From 54-19 sp038210655 (GTDB lineage Bacteria > Chloroflexota > Chloroflexia > Chloroheliales > Chloroheliaceae), in NCBI GenBank assembly GCA_038210655.1, contig JBBQWM010000007.1, positions 94,410-158,409 on the forward strand: DNA of 64,000 nt, in the 5' to 3' direction. A program made the translations under genes and the position numbers. Shown piece by piece: positions 51,096-60,583 of this stretch. Under the pieces are notes generated by a model. The model ran no database searches. It had not been told where the DNA came from and was given only the letters and a program-made list of their open reading frames with translations. Within the stretch, counting starts at the first letter, position 1, and every line of letters begins with the position of its first letter.

Positions 51096-52847
51096 ATGGA
51101 AGAAACGCCGCGACCTACCGATGGGTCGCCCGACGTTGAGACCGAAGCTGCTCCCCGCCGATTTGCCGGACTGGAAGCGCTGCGCCGGGGACTGGCCCCC
51201 TCTAATATTAGCCGGGCGGTCGTGCGTCTGGCTTCTTTTAGCGTAGCAGGCGGCAATATTATAGTGGTACGGCGCGTGTTGGCTCCGGGCCAGGTTTGGG
51301 GTTGGCTGCGATCCAGTCGAAAACGGCTTTTATTTAGCCTGACCATCGCCTCGGTCGCCGCGCTTTTGCTGCTCGAATTGCTCTGGTTGCTATTTTTCAC
51401 GGTAGCGCCGCTAACCACTTTGCAAAAAGGTCGGCAGCTTTATAGCAGTGGTCATTACACCGAGGCCAGCGCTCTTTTGCGCCAGGAAGTCCTGACCAAC
51501 CCGCAAAACGATGAAGCCCGCCTATTGCTCGTCCAAAACCTTATCATGCTCCGCCAGTGGCCCGCAACCAACGGCTACCTGAGCGAACTTCTTAAAAAAT
51601 ACCCCAACGACCCACAACTCTATTACTGGACTGGTCGGGCGCAACTGGGCGCGGGCAGTCCTAATTCCGCCGAAAGTAGCTGGGGTCTGGTGCTGGGGCG
51701 GGCCGATGCCGCCGCTGAGGGGGTCAAACCCAGGGTGCAACTGGCGTTAGGGACTTTGCGCTTCCGGCAAGGGCAGTACGCTGAAGCTAACAAGTTGCTC
51801 TATGAAGCCTTGAAAAATTACGCCGGGTTGGAGACGACCGAACAACAGCAAGCCTTTTATTTGTATGGTCTGTTGCTGGCACGCGATTTGCGGTTCGAGG
51901 AAGCTTTAAGCCCACTACAACGGGCCGCTAATTTTACTCCACCGGGCAACCAGTGGGATAACGCGCCGCTTCGCCTGAATATGGAGCAGACTGCCGATCA
52001 AGCCCGCGCCGTCTTACAGCAACTAGCGGCGGCCATGAACGAAAAGGTGGAAGGAGCCAAACGCGCTCGGCTGGCTTACGCCTATTTTCAGGCCGACGAA
52101 TACGCCGCCGCCGAGGAACAGCTTTCGCAGGTCTTACGGGCGGTGCCTAATTATGCCGAGGCCCGCGCTTACCTGGGGTTGGTCTATTGGCGTACCGGAC
52201 GTAGCGACCGCGCTTTGTCCACCCTTAATGCTGCTTTGGCGCTCTCTCCCGGTAGCAAACTGACTCGGCAAGCGTTGGCCGAGTTTTTGATCGACCGGCT
52301 ACCAGCATTGGGCGAGGAAACCGATACCTATAAGCAGGAGGCCGACCGCACTCGAATTTTGCTAGAAAGTTTAACCGCCGAGCAACCCGAAGACGCTACT
52401 TTACAAATGCTACAGGCCCGTTATTACATCGCCCGGCACGATTACCAACGCGCCCAGCAGTATTATAAGTCGGCAGTCGCGATCAATCGGCAGCGTCCGG
52501 TAGCCGGGCTAAATCCGGGGGCGGCTCTTTCGCGTTACTACTCGGAAAACAATTTTGACCCCTGTGTGCGCGGGGTTGATACTGGGTTGGAAGCGACCAA
52601 AGATTTGCCCGGTGAGGCCGAAAGTTGGTACGCTGCCGGTCTAGCTTATAGCCAGTGCGGACATTCTAATCTGGCGATCCCAATGCTGGAAAAGGCGCTT
52701 GAACTGCGCCCCTACTGGCCTGATGCAATCTACCGACTAGGCTTGGCCTATGATAGTCGTCAGCGTAGCGCCGAAGCCAATCGGCTTTTTACGTTACTGG
52801 CCGACCTTGACCCCGGCAAAGCCTATCGTCGTCAGAAAGATTCGTAA
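51096..52847 (+). CDS. Membrane-anchored TPR protein
   Basis: 583 residues. Basic N-terminal 80 residues, one membrane helix at about 84-108 (LTIASVAALLLLELLWLLFF), then around ten tetratricopeptide-like helix pairs to the end (for example YTEASALLRQEVLTNPQNDE, YAEARAYLGLVYWRTGRSDR, AIPMLEKALELRPYWPDAIY). TPRs bind other proteins; the partner is unknown. No ribosome site before ATG 51096. The next gene is an FtsB/DivIC-like cell-division protein, 116 bp downstream, which may hint at a cell-envelope role. Confidence 0.82.
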   Translation: MEETPRPTDGSPDVETEAAPRRFAGLEALRRGLAPSNISRAVVRLASFSVAGGNIIVVRRVLAPGQVWGWLRSSRKRLLFSLTIASVAALLLLELLWLLFFTVAPLTTLQKGRQLYSSGHYTEASALLRQEVLTNPQNDEARLLLVQNLIMLRQWPATNGYLSELLKKYPNDPQLYYWTGRAQLGAGSPNSAESSWGLVLGRADAAAEGVKPRVQLALGTLRFRQGQYAEANKLLYEALKNYAGLETTEQQQAFYLYGLLLARDLRFEEALSPLQRAANFTPPGNQWDNAPLRLNMEQTADQARAVLQQLAAAMNEKVEGAKRARLAYAYFQADEYAAAEEQLSQVLRAVPNYAEARAYLGLVYWRTGRSDRALSTLNAALALSPGSKLTRQALAEFLIDRLPALGEETDTYKQEADRTRILLESLTAEQPEDATLQMLQARYYIARHDYQRAQQYYKSAVAINRQRPVAGLNPGAALSRYYSENNFDPCVRGVDTGLEATKDLPGEAESWYAAGLAYSQCGHSNLAIPMLEKALELRPYWPDAIYRLGLAYDSRQRSAEANRLFTLLADLDPGKAYRRQKDS

Positions 52848-52963
52848 TAAAATGTTTCCAGACTTGTAACTTTTGAACGTTGACAGAGTGTATTGTAGGG
52901 CTTAGAATCAGGATGTAAAATTCGTTAGAGGGTTTTAATTTAGCACAAGAGACGGAAGGGCAG

Positions 52964-53404
52964 ATGGCACAAAGAACCAGAGGCGTGCAGCTTGCAGCCC
53001 AAAAACTATCGTCGCAATTTATGGTAGCCCTTTTGATTGTGGCTTTGATCGGCTTTTTGGGCCTTTTTTTGTGGCAATCGCTCCAGATTCAAAAGATGGA
53101 GAGCGATTATCACAAAAAGCAGGCCGAATTGGTCGCCTTGCAAGAGCGCAACGACCGTTTGCAAGAACACCTCGATTTTTACAAGGGGCCAGGTTATCTG
53201 CTTTATGTCGAAAAAGTAGCCCGCGAAGCCCTTGGTCTGGTCAAACCGGGTGAGACGGTGGTTCTGACCGTTCCCGATAAGGGAACATCCGGTAATGCGG
53301 TTTCAAATACAACCAATGGTAATTCGGTTAGTGGCATCGTAGCCTCAAACGAGAAAAAGAAACCTAATTGGCGTAACTGGCTTGACTTTTTTGTAGGGCA
53401 TTAG
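52964..53404 (+). CDS. Septum formation initiator family protein (FtsB/DivIC-like)
   Basis: 146 residues. A basic N-terminus, a membrane helix at 20-41 (MVALLIVALIGFLGLFLW), a coiled coil at about 45-75 (MESDYHKKQAELVALQERND) and YVEKVAREALGLVKPGETVV, the conserved DivIC segment. It bridges early and late divisome proteins at the septum. The C-terminal 40 residues (Asn/Ser-rich, then KKKPNWRNWLDFFVGH) exceed the usual length. GGAAGGG precedes the ATG. Confidence 0.88.
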   Translation: MAQRTRGVQLAAQKLSSQFMVALLIVALIGFLGLFLWQSLQIQKMESDYHKKQAELVALQERNDRLQEHLDFYKGPGYLLYVEKVAREALGLVKPGETVVLTVPDKGTSGNAVSNTTNGNSVSGIVASNEKKKPNWRNWLDFFVGH

Positions 53405-53474
53405 TCGGTTGTGCTGGGGAGAAATCGGCGAGATTTTGGGGAGCTTTGGCCTTTAATATTAGTTTGGGAAAGGA

Positions 53475-54245
53475 ATGAAAGTGCGCCAGGACTACCCTAT
53501 TTTGGAATTTGATCCCACTCGCAAAGCTATATTGGAGCCACGTTTTCAAATAAATCCGGGCGAAATTCCTGAACACGCGGTCGCCTGCTTCTTTCAAGAT
53601 GTAATTACCCGGATGTCTCAGCAGCATAGCGCAAAAGTTATCAAGCATCTAAAAAGCGAAATAGGAACTCATCCAGTCTACGAACTGAATTATCAGGGGC
53701 GGAGGGTGGCGATTTTTCATCCGGGGGTAGGAGCGCCGTTGGCGGCGGCTTTTTTAGAAGAGATGATTGCCCTTGGCTGTAACAAATTTGTCGCTTGCGG
53801 TGGGGCAGGCGTGCTGGATAGTAAGATTGCGGTCGGGCATGTGGTGGTGCCGGTTGCCGCGATCCGCGACGAAGGTACTTCTTATCATTATTTGCCAGCA
53901 GGTCGCGAAGTCGAGGCTGACCCCGAAGCAGTCGCCGCGATTGAGCAAGCTCTAAAAACCCACAAGGTCGAGTATATCTTGAGCAAAACCTGGACGACCG
54001 ATGGTATCTACCGTGAAACGCGCAACAAAGTCGAACTTCGCAAGTCGGAAGGCTGTTTGACGGTTGAGATGGAAGCCGCTGCTTTTTTTGCGGTAGCCCG
54101 GTTTCGTAACGTGAAATTTGCCCAAATGCTCTATGGTGGAGACGATTTAGGAGGCGAAAATTGGGACTCGCGGAGTTGGACAAGCCATTCGGCCCGTGAA
54201 ACCCTTTTCTGGCTTTCGGTAGAGGCGTGCTTGGCTATAAACTGA
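53475..54245 (+). CDS. Nucleoside phosphorylase (uridine phosphorylase / PNP-I family)
   Basis: 256 residues. Phosphorylase-1 fold: FVACGGAGVLDSKIAVGHVV (phosphate and active-site glycines) near 97-116, VEMEAAAFFAVARF near 197 (the Glu that holds the ribose) and DDLGGENWDSR near the end. It releases a base from a nucleoside with phosphate; the base specificity is uncertain. Start ATG 53475 lies directly after GGAAAGGA; GTG 53481 is an alternative with better spacing. Confidence 0.85.
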   Translation: MKVRQDYPILEFDPTRKAILEPRFQINPGEIPEHAVACFFQDVITRMSQQHSAKVIKHLKSEIGTHPVYELNYQGRRVAIFHPGVGAPLAAAFLEEMIALGCNKFVACGGAGVLDSKIAVGHVVVPVAAIRDEGTSYHYLPAGREVEADPEAVAAIEQALKTHKVEYILSKTWTTDGIYRETRNKVELRKSEGCLTVEMEAAAFFAVARFRNVKFAQMLYGGDDLGGENWDSRSWTSHSARETLFWLSVEACLAIN

Positions 54246-54351
54246 GTACAAGCGGCAATCAGGTGAGCCTGCTATGCTAGACTCTAAATAATCTTAAGCT
54301 GATTGCTTTCTATTTTTAATATTAACCTTGAAGTCTGGAGGATTATATAAA

Positions 54352-54960
54352 ATGTCGTTTTTATTTAATAAAAAGGTGACTGACCCGGCGATTGCCGCTC
54401 GTATTCCCCCTGGTCAGTCTTTAACCGAGCGTTTCCCGGTGCTGCATTATGGCCCGATTCCCCGTACCGAGCTAAGCAAGTGGGATTTTAAGCTTTTCGG
54501 GATGGTCGAAGAGCCTGTTCGCTTTAGCTGGGAAGAATTTATGGCCTTGCCTCAAAGTGATGTGACGATGGACATTCACTGTGTCACTCGCTGGAGTAAG
54601 CTCGATACAACCTGGACTGGCGTGTTGACCAAAGATTTGATGAAGCATGTCAACTTGAAATCGCAGGCCAAGTTTGTGATCGCCCACGCTGAATACGGCT
54701 TTACCGCTAACGTCCCGCTCGAAGTCTTTTTACACGAGAAAGCGATTCTGGCCCATAGCTTCGACGGCAAGCCGCTCGAACTCGATCACGGATGGCCTTT
54801 GCGCCTGATTATCCCGGAAAAGTATTTCTGGAAGAGTGCTAAGTGGCTACGGGGGATCGAGTTTAAGGATAAAGACATGCTCGGTTTTTGGGAACGCAAT
54901 GGGTACAATAATAGCGCCGACCCTTTTAAGGAAGAACGCTATTCAGACGATACCTGGTAA
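54352..54960 (+). CDS. Sulfite-oxidase-like molybdopterin oxidoreductase, cytoplasmic
   Basis: 202 residues from ATG 54352, behind GGAGGA. Oxidoreductase molybdopterin-binding domain: FSWEEFMALPQSDVTMDIHC, where Cys77 would ligate molybdenum, VTRWSKLDTTWTGV, FTANVPLEVFLHEKAILAHS and DHGWPLRLIIPEKYFWKSAK. It lacks the Tat signal of MsrP/YedY and the dimerisation domain of sulfite oxidase. The substrate is unknown. It is preceded by a nucleoside phosphorylase gene with a gap of 106 bp. Confidence 0.9.
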   Translation: MSFLFNKKVTDPAIAARIPPGQSLTERFPVLHYGPIPRTELSKWDFKLFGMVEEPVRFSWEEFMALPQSDVTMDIHCVTRWSKLDTTWTGVLTKDLMKHVNLKSQAKFVIAHAEYGFTANVPLEVFLHEKAILAHSFDGKPLELDHGWPLRLIIPEKYFWKSAKWLRGIEFKDKDMLGFWERNGYNNSADPFKEERYSDDTW

Positions 54961-55034
54961 AGCTTGATCTAAATCCAATCCCTTCTCACAATTGTGTACC
55001 AAAATGCAGAAATATTGCTTCGTTCTCTTTCTCT

Positions 55035-55106
55035 GTAGGAGCGAGCTTCTGCTCGCGATTGAAGCAACGGCTGGGTGTTCAATCGCGAGCAGAAGCTCGC
55101 TCCTAC
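55035..55106. repeat. REP-like inverted pair, family GTAGGAGCGAGC, copy 3
   Basis: Arms GTAGGAGCGAGCTTCTGCTC then GCGATTGAA and the complement ending CTCCTAC; right flank ACAGGGAGTCAA as in the other copies. It lies between convergent genes. Confidence 0.75.
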
Positions 55107-55184
55107 AGGGAGTCAATTAGGCTGCATTTTGCTATAAACCCAATCCTTCCCACAGTTTTAGTCCTTGTTTAAAAGGTATTGGTC

Positions 55185-56177
55185 TTAGGCGTGCGGAAGC
55201 AATACTAACTTCCCGACCGTCTGGCGACTTTCCATTTGGGCGTGGGCCTGGGCTGCTTCGGAAAGCGGAAAGACTTGATCGGCGACCAGTTGGATTTTGC
55301 CCTCGGCCACCCAACCGAGAATAGCCTGCATTGCCTGGGCTAATTGTTGGGGCCGGGTGATGGTGTTAATCAGCCAGTAGCCGACCACCGAATGATTTTT
55401 GTACATCAGTTGAACCGGGTTGAGGGTCGGGATTTTGTGGCTGGCTACTCCAAAAATAACTACCCGCCCGTAGGGTGCTAGACACTTAAAGTTTTGGTTG
55501 AAGATTTCGCCGCCAACCATCTCTAATATAATATCGACCCCTTTTCCACCGGTTAGCTCTTTGACCTGTTTAAACCAATCTTCTTCGGTGTAATTTACCA
55601 GATGGTCAGCACCGAGCGAACGAGCCAATTCTAGTTTGGCCGACGTGCTGGCGGTGGCGATCACCTGACCCGCGCCCAGCAGTTTCGCAATCTGCACCGA
55701 GAAAACACCCACTCCTCCGGCGGCGGCGTGTACCAGCACACTTTCGCCCGGCTTTAGCTGACCGCTCATTTTGATAATATCATAGGCGGTTACGCCCTGG
55801 GCCGGGATGCTGACCGCCTGGGAATAGCTCAGGCTATCGGGAATGGTGAAAAGTTGACGAGCCGATACGTTAACATACTGGGCGTAACCACCGGTCGCAA
55901 CCATTGCCACGATCCTTTGACCGACCTGAACATTACCCTCCGTTTCTGGCCCAATCTCCTCGACTGTCCCGGCGATTTCGCCGCCAATGATATAAGGCAA
56001 GGGGGTATGTTCGAGGTAGGCGTTGCGGCGGCGCATGGTATCGGCATAGTTTATACCGACTGCTTCAACCTTGACCAATACCTGACCTTTGCCGGGGGTC
56101 GGCTTTTCGATCTCTTCGTAACGCAGCACATCAGGTTCCCCATACTCATAAAACTGGATTACTTTCATAGTAGCCAT
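55185..56177 (-). CDS. NADPH:quinone oxidoreductase (zinc-independent MDR family)
   Basis: 330 residues, with GAGGAG 6 nt before ATG 56177. GroES-like domain at 1-120 without zinc Cys ligands, then a Rossmann domain with VLVHAAAGGVGVFSVQIAKL near 147-166 (AxxGGVG nucleotide motif). Enzymes of this type reduce quinones or enones with NADPH. The substrate is unknown. The upstream leader holds two copies of the SD-carrying repeat. Confidence 0.9.
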   Translation of the reverse strand: MATMKVIQFYEYGEPDVLRYEEIEKPTPGKGQVLVKVEAVGINYADTMRRRNAYLEHTPLPYIIGGEIAGTVEEIGPETEGNVQVGQRIVAMVATGGYAQYVNVSARQLFTIPDSLSYSQAVSIPAQGVTAYDIIKMSGQLKPGESVLVHAAAGGVGVFSVQIAKLLGAGQVIATASTSAKLELARSLGADHLVNYTEEDWFKQVKELTGGKGVDIILEMVGGEIFNQNFKCLAPYGRVVIFGVASHKIPTLNPVQLMYKNHSVVGYWLINTITRPQQLAQAMQAILGWVAEGKIQLVADQVFPLSEAAQAHAQMESRQTVGKLVLLPHA

Positions 56178-56183
56178 GTTTAG

Positions 56184-56264
56184 CTCCTCGTAAATTAACA
56201 GGGATGTACAGGATTAACAGGATAAAATAAATTACCTATCCCCTGAATTGGTTAATTTGATTGT
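56184..56264 (-). repeat. Leader repeat (SD-carrying), copy 6, upstream of the quinone oxidoreductase gene
   Basis: Toward the gene: CAGGGGATAGGTAATTTATT, TTATCCTGTTAATCCTGTAC, ATCCCTGTTAATTTACGAGG then AG, 6 nt before the ATG. Confidence 0.7.
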
Positions 56265-56289
56265 CCCACCTGCGCTCTGCGTACCATGT

Positions 56290-56371
56290 CTCCTCGTAAA
56301 TTAACAGGGATAAACAGGATTTACACATCCTTACGGGTGTAAAAAGGTTGTATTTATCCCTGCTGAACTTG
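56290..56371 (-). repeat. Leader repeat (SD-carrying), copy 7, with an 11-codon mini-ORF
   Basis: AAATCCTGTTTATCCCTGTT then AATTTACGAGGAG. It is followed by ATGGTACGC and a short frame of 11 codons (MVRRAQVGQSN) that ends inside copy 6. It is either a leader peptide or a fossil of a gene start. Confidence 0.55.
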
Positions 56372-56474
56372 ATTTACTTCTCTTTGCCTGGGATGCCCAC
56401 CGGGTTAAAGCGCAAGTCGGTTGGTGTATTATAGCATTATAGCGGACGAAGCTAAACCCTGCTTGGAGCTTGGA

Positions 56475-56651
56475 GTGAGTGTCAGATTTTACACGGGTTC
56501 AAACATTAAGAACCAGTGACCGTGAAAACCCACGCCCAAATCAATCAAAAGTATATCTTAAAAATTCCCCGCAGAAAAATTTTCTAAGATATACCAACTC
56601 TCAGTTTAAGGTGTGGTACAACCTTGCCAGCTTGCAAAAACTGATGCTCAC
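56475..56651. repeat. TIR repeat family 1, copy D (full length)
   Basis: 177 bp. Ends GTGAGTGTCAGATTTTACAC and TTGCAAAAACTGATGCTCAC. Central hairpin at 56551-56594 (GTATATCTTA pairing with TAAGATATAC). It contains GACCGTGAAAACCCA as in copy B. Confidence 0.75.
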
Positions 56652-56777
56652 CCTGGAGCCGTCGATCCAGGTAAGCCGGTTGTTACTTTACAGGCGGCTA
56701 TTTCGTATAATAAAAAATGATTTGTTACAAGGCGCAAGGTTTGGCATAATTGTTGTCTGTTATGGAAAGGACTTACG

Positions 56778-57401
56778 ATGGGCAAGGATCAGGACAAGCA
56801 GGAGTTTTATGGGATGGTTCCAGGCCAGTCGTCCGATTGGGAAGGCGCTCCACCCTCTTTTTTGCGTTCGGAGGCTAGAACAACCAAGCGCGGACGGTTG
56901 GTAATGGCGACTTTGGTGAGCGGGTTGTTTGCTCTTTTCTTCGTGGGGCTGTGTGGCTGGTTTATTTTTCAGCATTTCCAGGAGCGCAGCAAATTCGACC
57001 GCGACGCACTGGCAAAGCCGGTCGTAATCGAAGGTAACGGCGGCTTTGCCGATGAAGACGATAAACAGTGGCTTACAGTCAATGGCACAACCGTCTATCT
57101 AACCCAGCCTTTCTATTACGGCTTGCTGAACGACGTACAACCCCAGGCTTCGGCGACGGCGGTCTATATTAAAGCCGCCTATCTACCCTATTCGCATCAG
57201 GCGGTGGCGGCTCAAATTTTGGACCGGGCGGGCGGCACATTGCTGGCCCAGTATAGCGAAGTACCCGACCCTAAAGAAGGCTACAAAGCGGCTCTATATG
57301 ATCGCTACGATCTCATGCCCGTGATTTTGCTCTCAGCCTTGTCGCTAGTGTTGATAATAGTCAGCATTTGGGTGGGCGTATTGATCTACCGTCGTTACTA
57401 A
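56778..57401 (+). CDS. Hypothetical two-pass membrane protein
   Basis: 207 residues, with AAAGGA 7 nt before ATG 56778. Basic, disordered N-terminus to residue 38; first membrane helix at about 41-66 (LVMATLVSGLFALFFVGLCG); an external region of about 110 residues (VNGTTVYLTQPFYYGLL); and a C-terminal helix at about 181-202 (VILLSALSLVLIIVSIWVGV). Family not recognised. It is convergent with the SpoIIE gene. Confidence 0.6.
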   Translation: MGKDQDKQEFYGMVPGQSSDWEGAPPSFLRSEARTTKRGRLVMATLVSGLFALFFVGLCGWFIFQHFQERSKFDRDALAKPVVIEGNGGFADEDDKQWLTVNGTTVYLTQPFYYGLLNDVQPQASATAVYIKAAYLPYSHQAVAAQILDRAGGTLLAQYSEVPDPKEGYKAALYDRYDLMPVILLSALSLVLIIVSIWVGVLIYRRY

Positions 57402-57440
57402 CTTTGCCACTATTTCGCCGTTATAGATTGGTGGGTATCA

Positions 57441-57471
57441 GGTATCAGGTGTTTATCTAACACCTGATACC
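57441..57471. terminator. Hairpin between convergent genes
   Basis: Perfect 13-bp stem GGTATCAGGTGTT / AACACCTGATACC with a 5-nt loop, adjacent to GGTATCA heptamers (57434-57447). It could terminate both transcripts, though no long T-run follows. Confidence 0.5.
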
Positions 57472-57491
57472 TGTACCTGACACCTATCTAG

Positions 57492-59951
57492 CTAGACTAA
57501 CGCTGGTACGAGCGCCTCTTTTTGCTTGAGTACCAATAGCGTAATGTCGTCAAAGACCTTTTGGGTTCCGATATGGCGCTTGAGGTCTTCGATGATGGCT
57601 AACTGAATCTGCCGGGCCGAGCCATCATGATTATCGAGAATGATTTGGCAGAACCGTTCCAGGCCGTAGAGTTCGCCTGCCGGGTTTTCGGCTTCGGGGA
57701 TACCGTCGGTGTAGAGAACTACCACATCGCCCGGTTCTAGCTGGACATCCCGATAGGCTACAAAAGCTTCGATGTCCTCTTCCAGCCCGACCGGGAAGCC
57801 CAGGTTCATTGTATCAATCCGTTCGATATTGCCGTTAGCCCGCGCTACGATCATCTCCTCGTGCTGCCCACTCATCCGTAAAGTACCCTTGTCATAATCG
57901 AGTAGCGAAAGAGTCAGATTTTTATCTGAGTCCATCCGCTGGACATTTTCGTAGATAGTCCGGTTAACCACGTTCAGGTACTTGGAGGGGTCGGACTCGT
58001 TGTTGGCTAACATGGTACGGACGGCGGTCTGCACCATAATCATCAACACGCCGCTTTCGAGGCCGTGTCCGGTCACGTCGCCGATCCCGATCATGACTTG
58101 CCCGTTGTACTGAAGTACATCATAGTAATCGCCCCCGACCTCGTCGGCAGGTTCCATAAAACCGGCAATGTCCAGCCCACTTACTTCGTCAAGTTCATGG
58201 TCGCGGGGCAGGATCATTTTTTGCAAGCGGCGCGTAATATCTAACTCGGCGCTCATCCGCATATTATCGGCTTTGAGCAGGCTATTAAGGCTGGTAATTT
58301 CTTTGTTGGCCTGTTCAAGTTGCGTGGTACGTTTGTTAACGAGGTCTTCGAGGTTTTCGGTGTATTGCTTGATGTCGAGAGCCATCCCGTTAAAAGCATC
58401 GCTCAATTGCCCGAATTCATCTTTGGTCTGCACATTTAGATGAACATCATAATTTTTTTGCTGTATCTGGGTCGCCGCTTTGGTCAACGAGACGAGCGAA
58501 CCAGTCATACGGTTGGAGAGCAGATAAACCAGACCCACCACGACGGCCAATGTCGCTAAAATGGCAACCAGTTGGAAAGCGAAAATATCGCGGGCTTTAT
58601 CGCTAATCTCCTGCTTGGTAGTCTTAGCGATCTGCAAAACTTCTTCTCTGGATACCACAAATCCCAGTGTCCAGTACTCCGAGGTAATTCCTTTGCCCTG
58701 GGTGTAAACATTGAGCGGTTTGAGGCGGCGTAAATAAACCAGATAGGGTTTCCCGTTGATGTCTCTCTCCCCGGTAAGCACCGTATCATCCTGCGGCAGA
58801 CTCAGTTGGGCAATCGTAGGGATCGTACTATCGGTTAGTTTGCGCTGGATCGAAGCGAGATAGTCGTTCTTGGACGGCAAATCTTTTAGCCCCAGGATTT
58901 TATCGCCACCTTCGCCTATAGCCAGTACGTTAGTATCAGCATTAGCCAGAAAAGCAAACCCGTTGTTAGATACTTTTAGATTTTGCACCAACAAAGTAAG
59001 CTGATCTTTATTGAGTGTTACCCCGATGGAACCGTTCACTTTTGTCCGGGTTTTATCCCAGATCGGATGGTGCATAACAAACACAACTTGATTAGAAGTA
59101 CCACTAACATAGGGCGGTACGACTGTTACTTGCGTACCGGTGGCTTTTTCAACCGAGGCAAGCGTTTGAGGATTGGCGATCCATTTGTTCCAGCCGTCGA
59201 GTAGCCCTTTGCGTGGCTCATAGCTCCAATAATTGCTAGTCTGGTAATCTTTATTGTTGGGAATGCCTGCTGCAAAGTCGTACCAGGGGTAGGAACGCCA
59301 AAAATCGGCTTCGGGGGGGCCGGAAAAGAAGACCCGCGTTTTGTCACTGCCAAAATCCTTGACACCGGGGAAAATCAAGTCGAATAGCGAGGCTTGCTGT
59401 AAACGGTTGGTCACTTCGGGGGTAATTGAGTTATCCGGGTTGACCTGTTTGGGCCACACTATCGTAATCATCTTATTACAATTGATAGTCGATTTCTTGA
59501 TAGTGTTGGGTAGACCGATTGCAGTGGGTACCCCGGTCGTCTTAGGATCGGTATCTATGCAGTCGTTCGGATTGACATTAACCACGTTTTGATAGGCTTT
59601 GGTCGCACTATCTTGTTTCAGATCGTTCTGGGTTTTGAAGAAAGGCAGGCTGGCGGCAGTATCGAAAAGTGGCTTAAGAGCCTCCCGGTTATCTTCGAGG
59701 GCCTGGGCCGTTCCATACAAAACTTCTACTTCGGAAACAGCTTGATTTAAGAGTACGTTGGTACGCTCGGCGTTAGCCTGGATATAATTTATATATGATT
59801 CTTTGCTGGCTTCGAGTAACCCTTTTTCCAACTTGTCGGAAGCGGCGCTGTTCAAATTATTAATCCCGACTAACGCGATAATGGTTGTCACCGCGATACT
59901 TGCCAGGAGACTGAGGCTGATTAGCAATACTAACTTGGTTTTGAACTTCAT
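57492..59951 (-). CDS. SpoIIE/RsbU-type serine phosphatase with dCache sensor and HAMP
   Basis: 819 residues from ATG 59951, behind GGAGGAG; a longer frame to 59981 has no ribosome site. TM1 is at 5-27. An extracellular dCache-like sensor spans about 30-440 (YPWYDFAAGIPNN, GSIGVTLNKDQLTLLV). TM2 is near 470-492, HAMP near 492-545, a coiled coil to 590, then a PP2C domain with Asp ligands in EVGGDYYDV, GDVTGHGLESG and VVLYTDGIPEA. It would dephosphorylate an anti-anti-sigma factor such as the STAS protein at 23029, linking an external signal to a sigma factor. Confidence 0.9.
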   Translation of the reverse strand: MKFKTKLVLLISLSLLASIAVTTIIALVGINNLNSAASDKLEKGLLEASKESYINYIQANAERTNVLLNQAVSEVEVLYGTAQALEDNREALKPLFDTAASLPFFKTQNDLKQDSATKAYQNVVNVNPNDCIDTDPKTTGVPTAIGLPNTIKKSTINCNKMITIVWPKQVNPDNSITPEVTNRLQQASLFDLIFPGVKDFGSDKTRVFFSGPPEADFWRSYPWYDFAAGIPNNKDYQTSNYWSYEPRKGLLDGWNKWIANPQTLASVEKATGTQVTVVPPYVSGTSNQVVFVMHHPIWDKTRTKVNGSIGVTLNKDQLTLLVQNLKVSNNGFAFLANADTNVLAIGEGGDKILGLKDLPSKNDYLASIQRKLTDSTIPTIAQLSLPQDDTVLTGERDINGKPYLVYLRRLKPLNVYTQGKGITSEYWTLGFVVSREEVLQIAKTTKQEISDKARDIFAFQLVAILATLAVVVGLVYLLSNRMTGSLVSLTKAATQIQQKNYDVHLNVQTKDEFGQLSDAFNGMALDIKQYTENLEDLVNKRTTQLEQANKEITSLNSLLKADNMRMSAELDITRRLQKMILPRDHELDEVSGLDIAGFMEPADEVGGDYYDVLQYNGQVMIGIGDVTGHGLESGVLMIMVQTAVRTMLANNESDPSKYLNVVNRTIYENVQRMDSDKNLTLSLLDYDKGTLRMSGQHEEMIVARANGNIERIDTMNLGFPVGLEEDIEAFVAYRDVQLEPGDVVVLYTDGIPEAENPAGELYGLERFCQIILDNHDGSARQIQLAIIEDLKRHIGTQKVFDDITLLVLKQKEALVPALV

Positions 59952-60410
59952 ATTATTTCTCCTCCCCAATGGTCGGTTCACAAGCTACAAGCTTACAGCC
60001 TAAAAACCTATCCCGGTCGGTGCGATCTTTATCTTCGCTCGGTAGTAACTACCTATGGGGATACGTTCCAGGCGAAAATCAACTGGCGGAGCAGGTTCCG
60101 TCTGGTGGGACATTGCTCTGTCAATAAATGTTTTTGGTGGGACATCGCTCTGCCAATCGTTAAACCCCTTTTTTGAGCATAAGCGCTTGGAAAGAGGTCA
60201 ATGAGATTGATACAATTATAATATGCGGTTATTGCAATTTTCGCAAGCGTTTTTTGATGAATCTTATTTTGGAGAGGATGACAAAGTTGTAAGAGATTTG
60301 CGGTTTAGGATTAGCTGTTCAATCGAAGACATTCTGAACGGTGTAATCACGAATGACCAATGCTGTCCGAGAAAATACAGCGGTGAGATCAAATCCAATG
60401 CCATAAAACC
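59952..60410. other. Intergenic region upstream of the SpoIIE gene
   Basis: No supported gene. Two units of the TTGCTCTGYCAAT repeat lie at 60103-60159. Confidence 0.5.
60103..60159. repeat. Short direct repeat family (TTGCTCTGYCAAT), two units
   Basis: TGGTGGGACATTGCTCTGTC then AATAAATG at 60103, and GGTGGGACATCGCTCTGCC at 60136. They resemble the three units at 30826-30926. Confidence 0.55.
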
Positions 60411-60436
60411 AAAAAAGAGCCTTGAGACTCTTTTTT
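60411..60436 (-). terminator. Terminator of tRNA-Leu
   Basis: Stem AAAAAAGAG / CTCTTTTTT with an 8-nt loop, 40 nt downstream of the tRNA on the minus strand. It ends in T-runs on both strands. Confidence 0.7.
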
Positions 60437-60476
60437 AAGGTTGTGTCTAGCTAGTTGGACTAGCCCAGATTTGGGA

Positions 60477-60558
60477 TGGGGAATGTGGGAGTCGAACCCA
60501 CACGCCTTTCGGCACATGATCCTAAGTCATGCTCGTCTGCCAATTCCGACAATCCCCC
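60477..60558 (-). tRNA. tRNA-Leu (anticodon TAG)
   Basis: 82 nt on the minus strand. The acceptor GGGGGAT pairs with ATTCCCC (one G-U); U8, A14 and GG at 18-19 are in place; anticodon stem ATGA/TCAT with loop CTTAGGA; long variable arm with GCCGAAAGGC; T-loop GTTCGACTC. The 3' CCA is not encoded. Reads CUA codons. Confidence 0.95.
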
Positions 60559-60583
60559 TAAATTTGCAGAACGCTACGGCTTG

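Noticed and set aside
60223..60438. 71-codon plus-strand frame upstream of tRNA-Leu
   Set aside because: Its 3' end is the terminator hairpin of tRNA-Leu, it has no ribosome site and shows no recognisable composition.
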